The position numbers and the translations under genes were made by a program. 64,000 nucleotides of DNA from assembly GCA_008694505.1 (NCBI GenBank), contig VZDJ01000046.1:3187959-3251958 (forward strand), read 5' to 3'. Shown piece by piece: positions 1-10,293 of the stretch. The DNA comes from Cyanoderma ruficeps. Taxonomy: Eukaryota; Chordata; Aves; Passeriformes; Timaliidae. Each line of letters opens with the position of its first letter. The first letter of the stretch is position 1. A model generated the notes under the pieces. The model was not told where the DNA came from and did no database searches. It saw only the letters and a list, made by a program, of their open reading frames with translations.

Positions 1-218
1 CACAGTTACAATGCTCTGTTACTGTCTAGAACGTGCCCAGGTGCCCTAAACCACAGTCTTGAACCAAACCAAACCACCATACACAGAGCAGACTTGCAGC
101 ACAGAGCAGGATTTACCAAGCTCCGGGCCAGCAGAATAAAATCCACGACTTTCCATGAGCTGCAACACTGCTTTCATAGCACGAAACACTAAACATCCTC
201 CTTTGCTCTGCATTTTAG

Positions 219-309
219 GGTCAATCTGAGGTCCATTCTCATGCAACACTTCACCCCATTCTAATCTACCCCAAAATTACTTACAGGGAGGTCTCTGCAG
301 TCCCAACAG
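219..309 (+). CDS. candidate internal exon, product unknown
   Basis: A pyrimidine-rich tract ending in TTTTAG precedes this segment and a consensus donor (CAG|GTGAGT) follows it. Only one of the three frames is open: 30 codons starting in phase 0 and ending with one extra base, including the peptide HSHATLHPILIYPKITYREV. The other two frames stop within a few codons. I do not recognise the peptide. The phase does not join directly to the next plus-strand exon-like segment at 836, so either an exon lies between them that I cannot find or one of the two is spurious. A 30-codon open frame is expected by chance about a quarter of the time, so the support is mainly the splice signals. Upstream sequence is outside the window. 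Confidence 0.25.
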
Positions 310-835
310 GTGAGTCGTGTCTCAGCCCCAGAGGAAAATCAATGTGAAACCCAGGGCCAGGCAGCCCTTTGTGTATCCCGAAAGGAGCCCTGCTCCACAC
401 CCCACACCCTCGGTCCGGTTCACTGCCTCCCAGTGGTCTCTGGCAGCTGGTTTTATCTCAGGCTGCTGGGCTATGTTGAGAGGATGAACCACTTGGTCTA
501 TTTTTAGGGGAACAGTGAAATTGCTCTTCCACCAGGCTGAGTCAATCATGAGTCCCTGAAATCCTGCACAGGGGTTGGGAAAGGCTGGGGCCCTGGCTTA
601 TTTTCAGAATTTATTCATTCAAAATACCCCTGGTGTAACCTGGTACGGGACAGGGATGCATCCAGGCAGTGGTGCCATGGGGAAGAGGCATTTCCCTGAC
701 TCACTGTCATGTCCTCAGGCTGTGATCCTCACAGCCAGGCCCCCGTCACCTCTGGCCACAGCCAAAGTTTTAAGAGAAAAGCTGGGAAGGTGACAGGCAT
801 TACCTACATTTTCTGGCTCCCTTTTTCCTCACCAG
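310..835. other. non-coding stretch between two exon-like segments
   Basis: I found no repeat, promoter or further exon with compatible phase. An acceptor-like TTTTTAG near 508 is followed by stops in the frame that would be needed. Confidence 0.4.
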
Positions 836-917
836 TTCCAGTATTTCAGAAGCAGGAATGAAAAAAATTACTTTGGGAGAGTGACTAAAGAAGGACAACC
901 ACTCTACCTGCTTTATG
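836..917 (+). CDS. candidate internal exon, product unknown
   Basis: A long pyrimidine tract ending in CACCAG precedes the segment and the donor is G|GTAAGAG. Only phase 0 is open, giving 27 codons plus one base. The peptide is rich in charged and aromatic residues (for example RNEKNYFGRVTKEGQPLYLL) and looks like ordinary globular coding sequence. I do not recognise the family. A following exon would have to start with two bases of a split glycine codon. The only nearby acceptor with that phase is at about 2599, and its product is unconvincing. The rest of the gene may lie left of the window. Confidence 0.3.
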
Positions 918-1427
918 GTAAGAGGAGAGTGGAGAATTGCTCCTATCATTGCAGCAATGTGGTGTCACAGGTGGCTGCTCTGGGAAGTGTCTGGAGAGGG
1001 ATGATAATAAAGCACTCAAACCTGGGGGACTCTCCATGCCCTCAAAGTTCAGCTGGGCAAAGGGTACTATTTTCAGCCTGTTAATGGTGGGTAAAACTGT
1101 GTGCCAGAGCTGGTGATCCTGCCTGGCCAAGCTAATTTGCAAATACAAACATAACCAAAGGCTCTGGGTGGTTTTCAGAGTCCAGCTTTAGCAGGCTGGG
1201 AAACAATTTTGACTGATGTACCCCGTGATATTGAACCAGGCCCAGCTGTTCTCTCTTTGGTTTGCTTTTCTGACACCTTCAGAGAGTGAATATTTGAGAA
1301 CATCACCCTGTGGCAATGGAAGATGTGGCTTGGCTGTGCCAGTACCAGAAGTCCCCATCACCTGAGATAAAACACTCCGTGCTCTTTGTTGCAAAGGGCC
1401 AAGCAACTGATGCTGATTTTCCAGTTT

Positions 1428-1785
1428 CACAGAATCCCAGAATGGTTTGGGGTGGAAGGAACATTAAAAACCATCCAGTTCCCAACCCCCTGCCAGGGAC
1501 AGGGACACCTTCCACTAGGCCAGGTTGCTCAAGGCCCCATCCAATCTGGCCATGAGCACTTCCAGGGATGGGACATCTACAACTTCTCTGGGCAACCCAT
1601 TTCAATGCCTCACTACCCTCTGAGTAAAGGCTTTTTTCCCTAATATCTAATCTAAATCTCTCCTCTTTTAGTTTTAAATAATTCCCCCTTGTTTTAGTTT
1701 TAAATAATTGCCCCCTCTTACTATGTGCCCATGTAAAATGTTCCTTTCTCTCTTTTTATAAGCCCCCTTTGAGTACTGAGATATT
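1428..1785 (-). mobile_element. CR1 LINE, 5'-truncated 3' end
   Basis: Read on the plus strand it starts with the reverse complement of the CR1 terminus (CAGAATCCCAGAATGG). It continues through recognisable CR1 3' blocks: accccctgccagggacaggg, cttccactaggccaggttgc, cacttccagggatggg, acttctctgggcaacc and ctaatatctaatctaaatct. The element therefore lies on the minus strand with its 3' end at the left. No reverse transcriptase remains. The right end is approximate. Confidence 0.9.
1666..1717. repeat. 26-bp tandem duplication inside the CR1
   Basis: The block TTTTAGTTTTAAATAATT followed by a C-run occurs twice with a period of 26 bases. It is probably a local replication-slippage duplication that arose after the CR1 inserted. 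Confidence 0.8.
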
Positions 1786-3529
1786 TCAGGTTTTTCAGGC
1801 ACTTCTCCTGAATAGTTTTGCTGGACTTTTACAGGGTTGTTTGGAGGGGCTGCTGCCCCTCTGTCTTCCCTGTGGGTCTGCAGGTATCAGGAGAGGATGC
1901 TGCACATCACCCAGGCTGCAGCTCAGCATGAGGTGTGCTTTCCTTGCCAACATCATGGGGCACCACATCCCATCACAACATGTCCAGCTGCACATGAACA
2001 TCCTTTTTCACTGAGGCTCCTGGAAGGGCCCAGCTCCTCCCTGCCGTAGCCCAGTTTCTTTCACCATCCTGCAGGACTGGGAGTTGCTGTTCCCCTGCTG
2101 TCTGTGTTAAGCCTGGTGCCTCTGGAGATCATCACCCCTCCTCCTGATGTGGTCTCTGCCTTCTTTGTTGCTTCCCTCCATAAATGAGGATCAGAAAATG
2201 ACCTGTCAGGAGGGTGATAGGCATGTCCTTGGTGGGCAGCCAGGTGGTGGAGCAGAGGGCTGGGGGTGGCAGGGGCTGTCAGCAAACACACACCTGCTCA
2301 GGTAGCACCAAGTGGCAGCAGTGTCTGCAAACACAGCGCCACGCTGGGAACTGAGATATCTTATTTATTCCGTATGGATGGAGGGGCATAAATGCAGGAG
2401 GTGAAGGGCAGAGCAAATCAGCTCAGCCAGCAGCTGGCAGTGGGTATTTGTGTGTCATGGCCTGCCTGTGCCTGGCAGGAACACACAGGGTGTGTGTGTA
2501 TACCTGTGTGGAGCTCTGTTTTCACCTGCAACGTCTGTGTGTTCTGTCTGCACACGCGGCTGCCTGTTCACACTCCTGCTGTCTCTCTCCGTCCCCAGGT
2601 GAGGGACCTGCTCTGCTGTGGGCTGTGACTTCCACGTGTGTCCCCATCAGTGCCCCTGCAAACTGCTCCTGCAGCCCTGAAAGATCCGAGCTACCTGACA
2701 GCTCTGCACAGCTCCTGGGGAAAGGGTTTTATCTTCCTGTCTGAAAGACAGCAACTAATTAGAAGGCAGGAAATGAGAAAGAATAGATCACGGAGGCTCT
2801 GGGATTTTCTGAGAGGCACTGAGCCTGTGAGGGGAGAGACCAGCAGTCCCAGGGCCTGGAGCAGAGGGCAGCCCTGAGCCCTGGACTGAGATGGGGAGGC
2901 TCTTGCGGGAATCCCAGGGAAGGGGGCAAGAGGGACTTAGCAAGGGAAAGGCTCTTTAGGTTAGATTGAGTGAAAGCAGAGACTGGGGCTTGCAGGAAAA
3001 GCCAATTAGGAGGGACAAGCTTGTCTGCTTTGATTGTTGGCAGATCTCGGCCAGGCTGATCAGCAGAGGCCGATCCTTCTGCCCTCCAAGAATCCCTGGG
3101 AACTACTGTGTGCTCCCATGGCAGCCTCCCCAAAAAATGCCTGCGATCCCAACTTCCCTAATCGGTCACAGGGGTGGGAGAGGTGACAGAGGATGGGCGG
3201 CACGTCCTGCTGCCCCTTCTTTCTGTGCTGTGAGGTGTTTGAGTCGGGGGACAAGATGGATATCGTGCTTAAACACCCCAAGTTTCCCTCCTGCCCGAAT
3301 TGCAGAGGCACAAAGCAGTGAGAGCCGGACAGATTGGCCACTTACAGGAGTCCAGATATTCACCTCCTGCTTGTCGTGCCCATGAAAAGCAACTGCTGAA
3401 AGGGAAATGAGCTTTTAAGGATTATTTAGACCGCAGGAACCTCTATCATGGCAAGTGCGGGAGCTTCCTTGAACTCGGAGCCGTCTCTGGCATGAGCACA
3501 GCCTTTTATCTTAAATCAGCATTTCCCCC

Positions 3530-3705
3530 CCCGCCGTCTTTCAGCCCTTTCCAGTTCACCGGCGCTGTTCTCCCGAGCCCGAGCAGCGCGATGCGGACGG
3601 CGGAGCGATGGCTGCAAAGCCCCGGGTCCCGGCGGGAGGGAGGGAGGGAGGCAGCCCCCGCCACCGCTGGGGCTGGGACACAGCGGCCGGAGCATCCCTG
3701 CAGAG
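3530..3705. promoter_or_regulatory. CpG-rich patch, possible promoter
   Basis: GC- and CpG-dense sequence (gagcagcgcgatgcggacgg, gcccgggtcccggcggg, GGGA repeats) stands out from AT-richer flanks. It is short for a full CpG island and no transcript start can be assigned. A 39-base gap lies about 270 bases downstream. Confidence 0.4.
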
Positions 3706-3947
3706 CCTGAATTTGGGACGGAAGGAGTCGGTTCCCTTGTCGCTAGATGGCACCGCACCCCCTCGCAGCAGAACTTGGGGATGCTGCAGCCAGCAGGGGA
3801 TGAAGCCTCCCCTGTCAAGCAAACCCTTGAACCAAACCCGGGTCACCCTGCGAGCAGGATGGGGGACCCCGCTGCGTCCTGCCCTCTCCTTCGCCTCCCT
3901 CCTTGCTTTGAAAATTCCCTTTGGGTAGAGGTGGAAATGAACATGAG

Positions 3948-3974
3948 TAGAACAGAACAGAACAGAACAGAACA
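3948..3974. repeat. pentanucleotide repeat (AGAAC)n
   Basis: About five units of AGAAC run directly into the assembly gap, so the true array length is unknown. Confidence 0.85.
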
Positions 3975-4013
3975 NNNNNNNNNNNNNNNNNNNNNNNNNN
4001 NNNNNNNNNNNNN
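3975..4013. other. assembly gap, 39 N
   Basis: A run of 39 undetermined bases at the edge of a pentanucleotide microsatellite. The repeat is the likely cause. Confidence 1.
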
Positions 4014-5792
4014 CTCTGTAATTTGCAGTCACCTCAGGCTACTGTTTCATCTTTGCTCTGCACCGAGGCAACACCCCTGTGTGCCCTTCAGGTGCAAGTT
4101 CTGTATAATGGAGCTGTGTTAATACACACACACACAAACGTCTGCATGTCCCTCTTTTCTCTTCCTTGGCCACAATTCCCTCTCTCTGATTGTCAAAATT
4201 CATCTAGAAGTTGTTGATTTTTAAATCCAGAGTACTCAGAAGACTCCACCTGCAATAAATTAGCTGGTGCCTTCTCCTTTTGAATATTAAAGGGCTCAAG
4301 CTTTCAACTGTTTCCCTCTGGGAAAAATGGTTCCTTGATTTGCCGTCTTCCTTCCTAGGAAGAATTTTGTTCTGCTGTGTAAGTCAGTTTAATCTCATTA
4401 CTGCAGACTGCAGCCACTTGGACCTCTTTAATTAGTGACTTGGTGACGTCTTTGGTGGCAGCTTCCTCTGGATTGTCTGATATCACCAGTGTGACCAGGG
4501 GCACAGCCCAGCTGCTTTGGCTGCCTGGGAATGTACTTTTCTAATGTAAAAGCCATTCCCTTTGAGCAATGCCCAGGCCTGCAGCAGTGTCTCAGGTGTG
4601 ACTGTGCTATGCTTGGAAAGAGAGGCAGCCACTGGTGCTTTGACTTTTTGTGCAGTTATTGAGCTCCAAACTGACATGTGTTTGCTGATAAACCCAACTC
4701 CAGCCAGAAGAGCTGTCTTGGACACTGCCAAGCTGCTGCCCTCCATATCAGACATTCCAGCCCCTGAGAACTGTGTTATTTTGTGGCTTCAAACCACTCG
4801 AGACTGCTTTCCCCATCCCAAGTGTGGGATATCCCCTCCTCATCCCTCAGGAAGGGCAGTGGGGCTGTCCCTGTGGAGTGGTGAGGAGACTCCCATAGAA
4901 GATCTGCCCTGGTCACTGCTGGGGCTCATGGAGCACCAACATCTCTCTCACTCCATGGGAATGATGGAACACAGCACAGGTACAGCCTTGCATGTGTCTG
5001 GTCCCTGAGAGATTTGGGACAGCTGGCTCCTGGACTTTTTTAGGAAGCATTACAACTCCTGTCTCTGAGCAAATCCAGCACATACCTCAGTGGTAGCTGT
5101 CGTATTCCCAGCTCCCTGGATGGAATTGCCTCCCCAGAAGGACCTCACACAAAGCCCTCCCGGTGAAGCACATGAAGCCATGGCTATTACAAGGCCTTTG
5201 AGTCAGGGGCCGGGTAGTGGTGTAAGGCTCTAAGATAGGCCATGATTCACCCCTGGCCAGCCAGAGGAAAAGACATTCTTGGCACTGGAAAAGGCACACA
5301 AAACTGTGACAGCGTTGAGCTAGATAGCCTGGTGACATCATGTGCTTTGACACTAAAAAAAAATCCCAGACATGCTGTGGAAACCTCAGCTCCATCATTT
5401 GTGAGAGACTTCTTTTCCCATGCAGTTGGGTAATTAAATACAGGGTCTCAAACCCAGGCAGCACATGATCCTTTTTCCTGCCTCTTGTGTGAAAGGCAAG
5501 AAAGAAATTGAAAGAAAAAAAGGACAAATCTGAAATACATGGTTTAAGGAGAGCGTGGATTCCTGATCCAGGGCCACAAACCGTGGGATGGTCCAGTGGT
5601 CTCTAATCCAGTTATTATGGGATTTTTGGAGATCTGTTTTTTCCTGCCCCAAGTGAAACAGCAAAGTTTGGCAGAATTCAACCCTTTCCCATGCAAAGCT
5701 TGGATTTCTCACTCTCAACAGATGCCTCTTGCCTTGAAATATCTCTGACCTGCTTTAGTCCTGATGATATCATAACATTAGGGATCACTTAC
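4014..5792. other. non-coding stretch
   Basis: No repeat family was recognised. Open frames on both strands here (for example plus 4562-5008 and minus 5087-5527) have no splice partners and no protein-like motifs, and I take them as chance. Confidence 0.4.
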
Positions 5793-5837
5793 ATGCCCTA
5801 TCTTAAGCCAAGGATGACTCTCCCTGATACACCACTG
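5793..5837 (-). CDS. gene 1, doubtful exon 8
   Basis: On the minus strand a tract ending TTTGGCAG is followed by 45 bases and a near-perfect donor (CAT|GTAAGTGAT). Only phase 0 is open (15 codons, QWCIRESHPWLKIGH), which matches the phase-0 end of the exon at 7182-7580. The acceptor is a tandem NAGNAG (CAGCAG), so a three-base alternative start is possible. The segment is short and the match of phase could be luck, so this is a weak call. Confidence 0.2.
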
Positions 5838-7181
5838 CTGCCAAATTCAAAAAGGAGCCCAGCCAAGGCTCCTTAGTTAGGTACAAAGGAACCTCTCCCT
5901 CTTCCTCTCCTCAAGGCTGAGGTGCAGGGAGATATTACTCATCCCAAACTAAACATGGATGCATTTCTGCCTTGGTATTTAATAGCATCTATTTTTAACT
6001 GCTGGGATAACAGCACAGGGAGAGCCAGCATGGCTCTCTGGACTCATCACTGGCCCAGATCCCGGCTGTGCTGGGATTTGCCAGCTCTCTGTAGTGGGAC
6101 TAATCAGGGCTGCAGTCAAGGAGTCATCTGCTCTCTGTGCTCCCTATCCTTGGCCACATTCCTGGATGTCCAGTCCTGGCAGGACCCACGAGTCCCCAGG
6201 CAGCGTTGCCTGGTCAGCATCTGCTGTGGGGTTCTGTGGGAAATGCAATTCTGTGTAAGGACCAAACAGAGCCTTCCCAGCTCTGTAGAGGTGGAAACAG
6301 GCTAGCAATGATGCCTGGAAACCAAAATAATTCCAACTCACAGCTTCTGCCTGTGGCTGAGTCATCAGCTGTATCTGGCACCGAGGAGATGATCCCCTGC
6401 CTGTCCCGGGGCTGCTTCCCTTCCTGTGTGGGAACAACAGCAGGGAAACAGGTAAATTCTCACAAACAGAGGAGAGGAACTGCACAAAGGCTTGGTGTGG
6501 GGAAAGTGACAGCACCAGAGGCTTTCCAGAGCCAAAGGTGGCTTTTTATTCCTGAAGGACCCAGCCTTGGCTTTGCTCTGTTCTCTCCAAGGGCTTTGCT
6601 TCACAGCGTTTTGATGCTCCCACCCATTTCCAGAGCTAAGTGGTATTTTCCCTGCCTGTCTTTGATTTCGAGGCCACCTTTCAGAGACAAGATTATCCAT
6701 CCATTTCCTTTACCAACTCCCACAAATATTTTTGTGTCTCAAGCCTGGTAGTGACTGGTGTTGCTCTTTGCTGCACTCCCAGTGAAGGACCAGTCCCTCT
6801 TGTGGGCTGATATCACACAGCAAAGAGATGAACATGATAATTTCTGATAAGATCTTATCCATAATTAATTTTCCAGATGATATCAACACGGTTGATATAA
6901 TTTCCCATGTTCCCTTGACGTAGGTCTCTCTCTAGGCTGCTCATTCCTACCAAATCCTTCCCTCCAGGGGAAGGAATACTTTGTGGAACATCTGACCTCT
7001 GCCCTTGGTGCCGTTAAATCACCCAGAGCCGGATGGCACTAGCCATGAACATCCACAGGGAAACCTGTCCCCTGTGCCTGGGGACTGACATCAGTGGGTG
7101 ATGAATCACCACCATGAAGTCCAGGAATTTATAAGGATAAAGAATATCTCCAGGGCCTTTTGAAGAGGAGCACCTACTGAC
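5838..7181. other. presumed gene 1 intron or 3' flank
   Basis: Unique sequence. It contains the palindromic GATA-type cluster at 6846-6898. The 204-codon plus-strand open frame at 6137-6751 shows no splice signals or recognisable motif and is treated as chance. Confidence 0.35.
6846..6898. promoter_or_regulatory. palindromic GATA-type cluster, possible enhancer
   Basis: A perfect 14-base palindrome (GATAAGATCTTATC, 6846-6859) contains two opposed GATA-factor cores (GATAAG). Twenty bases on, ATATCAAC (6880-6887) and GTTGATAT (6891-6898) form an inverted repeat with a three-base spacer. Between them lies an AT-rich homeobox-like site (ATAATTAATT). This density of paired sites is suggestive of an enhancer, but nothing here proves function. 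Confidence 0.3.
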
Positions 7182-7580
7182 CTTTGCAGCAGATTCCTTC
7201 CCCGTGGTGATGGCAGGACTCCACGGTGCCTTCCTCTGGATGCTCTGGAGAGGGGAGAGGAAGGCTGGGTCTCTCTGGGGTTTGCTCTCCACGCTCAGGG
7301 GCTGGATTGTTGTCAGGATGCTGGTGGGATCAGCCTCCCTCTTCCTCAAAGGGCCTTTGGGAGATGGTGCCTCCAGCGGAGCACAGTGTGGGGGGATTTT
7401 AGGGGTGTCAGAGCTGGTCAGGAGTCCTCTGAAATTCCTTGTTGGAGCATCAATCTTAGGGATGGGAACAGCCTCTGTTGGCTTGCTTGAGTACACATCA
7501 CAGGGATGACCTCGAGGAAAGGCATGGTTTTTCCCCACGGGAATGGCATTGTTCTGTGAGGGATACCTTGCTTCCATGAG
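7182..7580 (-). CDS. gene 1, exon 7: basic proline/serine-rich protein
   Basis: This is the largest coding candidate: 399 bases, 133 codons, phase 0 at both ends. The acceptor is a long T-run ending in TTTTAG and the donor is AAAG|GTCAGT. The product is low in hydrophobic stretches, rich in proline, serine and lysine, and probably disordered (for example TEAVPIPKIDAPTRNFRGLL and RKAPWSPAITTGKESAAK). No signal peptide, membrane segment or catalytic motif is visible. The open frame runs on past the donor to 7014, so an unspliced terminal version is also possible. It joins in frame to the exon at 8930-8984. I do not recognise the family. Confidence 0.55.
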
Positions 7581-8929
7581 CTAAAAAAAAAACCAAACCC
7601 AAAACATCCACATAGGTTCTTATATAATTTCAATAGTAAATCATGTGACATTTTTATTTCCTGCTCTTCTACTTCAGCCATCACACCTGCCAATTTTCTA
7701 GCTTTGTGCAATGAAAGAATATCCCATCACGTTCTGTGTTTCTGGGAGTAAATGTCAGGGACACAATTTAAACTCTAGCCCTTCTTTGAAGTGTTAAAGT
7801 TTCTGTCTTGCATGTTTCCAGTGAACCCTCCTGACTTGTTGAGGAACATGCAAGAAAGCCTTGGAGCAGGAAAAATATGGCCAGTGGTTGTCTTCCCTCT
7901 TGAATCATTGCCTTATTCCCATTTCTATCCTCCTACTCTATGAAAATGTGTTTCCAAACAGTTGGAAGAAAACCCTTCTCTATCATTTAATAAGAAATCT
8001 CCAGTTTCTTCTTAGAAAGCTGGGCTGAAAATAAAAATTTTCAGATTCTGCCTTTTGTTTAATTAGGTGGAATTCACCTCTCTCTGGTCAGTGGGAATCA
8101 ACCCCATTTTTAGCAGAAAATATCTGGCTTCCAGGATATCTGGCTTCCAGTGTGTTATCTTCTCTTTTTCATTCCAGGTTGTATGAGGCCCCTTATCACA
8201 AAGAGGGGTCAGATGAGCAAACACAGAGCTGAGGACTGCACATTATGCCAATGAATTTGCAATCAAAATATGAGGAACACTGGCAGGTGAGAGGTGTCCC
8301 TTTGCCACGATGTGAGAACAACTTCTGGCTTCACAGCTTCTGGCTGGGGGGGGGAAATTCCATTTAAGACACTGAATTGCAGACCCCTAAATGCAAATCT
8401 ACCTATGAACTTGATGTCTAAAGTCCCATTGCAGTAAAAAACACCAAGAAAGTGCTAGAATGGTGGAGTAGGATGGCAGAAACGACACAAGAACCAAATT
8501 TGAGACACACAGGGCAACCTGATAAAACCTCCAGCTGGTGGTGCAGGAGGGCAGAGATGCCCCAGAGTCATCCCTACCAGCCCAATGTGGCTCTCTGGGT
8601 GCCTGAATGACTTCCAAGTTAGTTCTAAATCCTCTGCCAGGTCCTTCACTTCTTGATTGTCTTCTGTCAGTCTCTACCTCCACAATTTTTTTCCCTCCAC
8701 AGTTACCTGAATATTATACATGAAATTTCCATCCTGGAGCATCGTATGTATGCCAGTCCACCTGTACATACTAAGAGGCAGCTGGGTCTGACCTGTCCTG
8801 GTCTGTCCTCAGAACAACACCAGTTATTGCAAAAAATTCTGGGTTTTTGTTTGTCTCTCATTGCCAAGAGCTGGAGCTTTATGCTGTGAGGACATCCTAT
8901 ACCAACAGCTCCGAGCCTTTGGCTCTCAC
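7581..8929 (-). other. gene 1 intron 6
   Basis: Unique sequence with a 16-base direct duplication (ATATCTGGCTTCCAG, about 8120-8150). No transposable element recognised. Confidence 0.45.
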
Positions 8930-8984
8930 CTTGAGATGTTCTTGCTTGGTCATGTTTTTTTCACTGTTCAGGATGCGCTGGTAC
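8930..8984 (-). CDS. gene 1, exon 6
   Basis: 55 bases between CCCTGCAG and the donor AAG|GTGAGA. The first base completes an arginine codon split with the exon at 10228-10293, followed by 18 codons (YQRILNSEKNMTKQEHLK) ending in phase 0, as the next exon requires. The peptide is charged, with helical propensity. Confidence 0.5.
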
Positions 8985-10227
8985 CTGCAGGGAAGACAGG
9001 AAATGGCACCTGAGTCCCTTTGCAGCCTGAATTTATTTTTGCATATAAAAATAGGCAAGGTGGACAGGCTCGCTCTGCCTTCCCCTACCCTCTGGAAAGT
9101 ATCACAGCCAATAGACTCCAAAGGCAAGCTTGAAGAGTGACAGAGATGTGAGAAATCTCCAACAGAGGACTGAGTTTAGCTCAAGGCAGCACTGCCAGAG
9201 CCACTGTGAGCCCTCTCCTCCCAAGCTCCATGCAGAAGTGTCCCTGGAGCATCCCTGTCCCCACTGGTGGGGGATGTGTTGGGGGTTTACATTGCCTGAA
9301 CGAGGTGTATTATTGCACTTTGCTGATTTATAGCTTGGAGCTGAAGTCAGGCTCTCCAGAAGGTCGATTTATTCAGCTTTAACCTAATGTAAAGGGATTT
9401 ATCAAGTCAGTACCTGACCTAATACAACACCAGTGAGTGAGACCTTTGCAGAAGAAACCACCTTCCTTCTCTTCTGTGCTCTGGGGAGTGCGCTCTCAGC
9501 TTTCTCCAGAGACCCTGTCAGAAAGATGGCTATTTGCAGTGGAAACTAACCAATCTTTGGGATATTTGGAACTAAACTGTCCCATGAGGAAGTTCAAGAG
9601 ACAGACTTGACAGCTGCTCTGTCACTCTTACACGGAGGGAGATGTGCTTGGGGTTCTGTTCCCAATCTCGTTCGTCTCACGCTTGGCAGCGTTTTGGTCT
9701 GATCTCAGTCGTGGGTTGTAACAAGGAGAGAAATCAGCCCTGAAGAGGCTTGGGCTGAAATGTGACTCTCCCTGGAGCCTTTTGGTAAGAGACAGTTGAG
9801 AGAAACCAGGAGGGGATGCAGTGCCCATGCTCTTTCCTCCCCATCAGCTCATCTCTCCAGCATTTGCTCTTTCCCTTGTGGCACCTTACAAACTACCAAG
9901 ATTAAAAGCTTTAATTGTCCACCTGGGAATGCTCCAGTCCTCGGGGTCAAGGGCAAATTCCTCTGTGTCATTTTATTTAGTGAAGATTGCCGAGTGTGTC
10001 TGGATTTTAAATCAGAATTTTTTCTTCCAAGTCATAATAATACAGTGGAAATACAGAACAGACAGGAGCACTCATGACAGAAAACACGCACCTCTCACTT
10101 GAGAACCGACAATTTGGGAAAGATCTTATCTGAGTGAGATTTGGTTTTTTACAGAGGTGGAGAGGGAAAGTCCTCCCTGGAACCCCTCGGACCTGAGGTG
10201 AGCTGCAACCACAGATTAAACACCCAC
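8985..10227 (-). other. gene 1 intron 5
   Basis: Unique sequence. No repeat or additional exon recognised. Confidence 0.45.
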
Positions 10228-10293
10228 CTGGCAACCAGCTCTGAGACAGACACAGCTTTCCTCAGGAGAACTGCCCTGAGCTCTGGATTGCTC
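10228..10293 (-). CDS. gene 1, exon 5
   Basis: 66 bases between an acceptor TTCTCCCAG and the donor CCAG|GTGGGT. The first G completes an ATG codon begun as AT in the preceding exon. Then follow 21 codons and two bases of a split arginine. The peptide ELRAVLLRKAVSVSELVARYQ (the last residues come from the next exon) is predicted helical and looks like a conserved protein core. The split ATG could itself serve as a downstream start. Confidence 0.5.

Larger units (their letters stand above)
918..3529. other. intronic or intergenic DNA with one CR1 copy
   Basis: It holds a CR1 fragment (1428-1785), GT-rich sequence near 2500 and otherwise unique sequence. I see no convincing exon. Confidence 0.45.

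Noticed and set aside
2599..2744. Possible terminal exon after 836-917 (good acceptor, compatible phase, stop at 2744)
   Set aside because: The peptide looks like translated non-coding sequence and the first bases (GTGAGG) equally resemble a donor.
5087..5180. Minus-strand open segment ending at a GTATGT donor
   Set aside because: No acceptor with the phase gene 1 would need.
6137..6751. 204-codon plus-strand open frame, the longest in the window
   Set aside because: No splice signals, no motif, low-complexity composition. Similar lengths occur by chance in GC-moderate sequence of this size.
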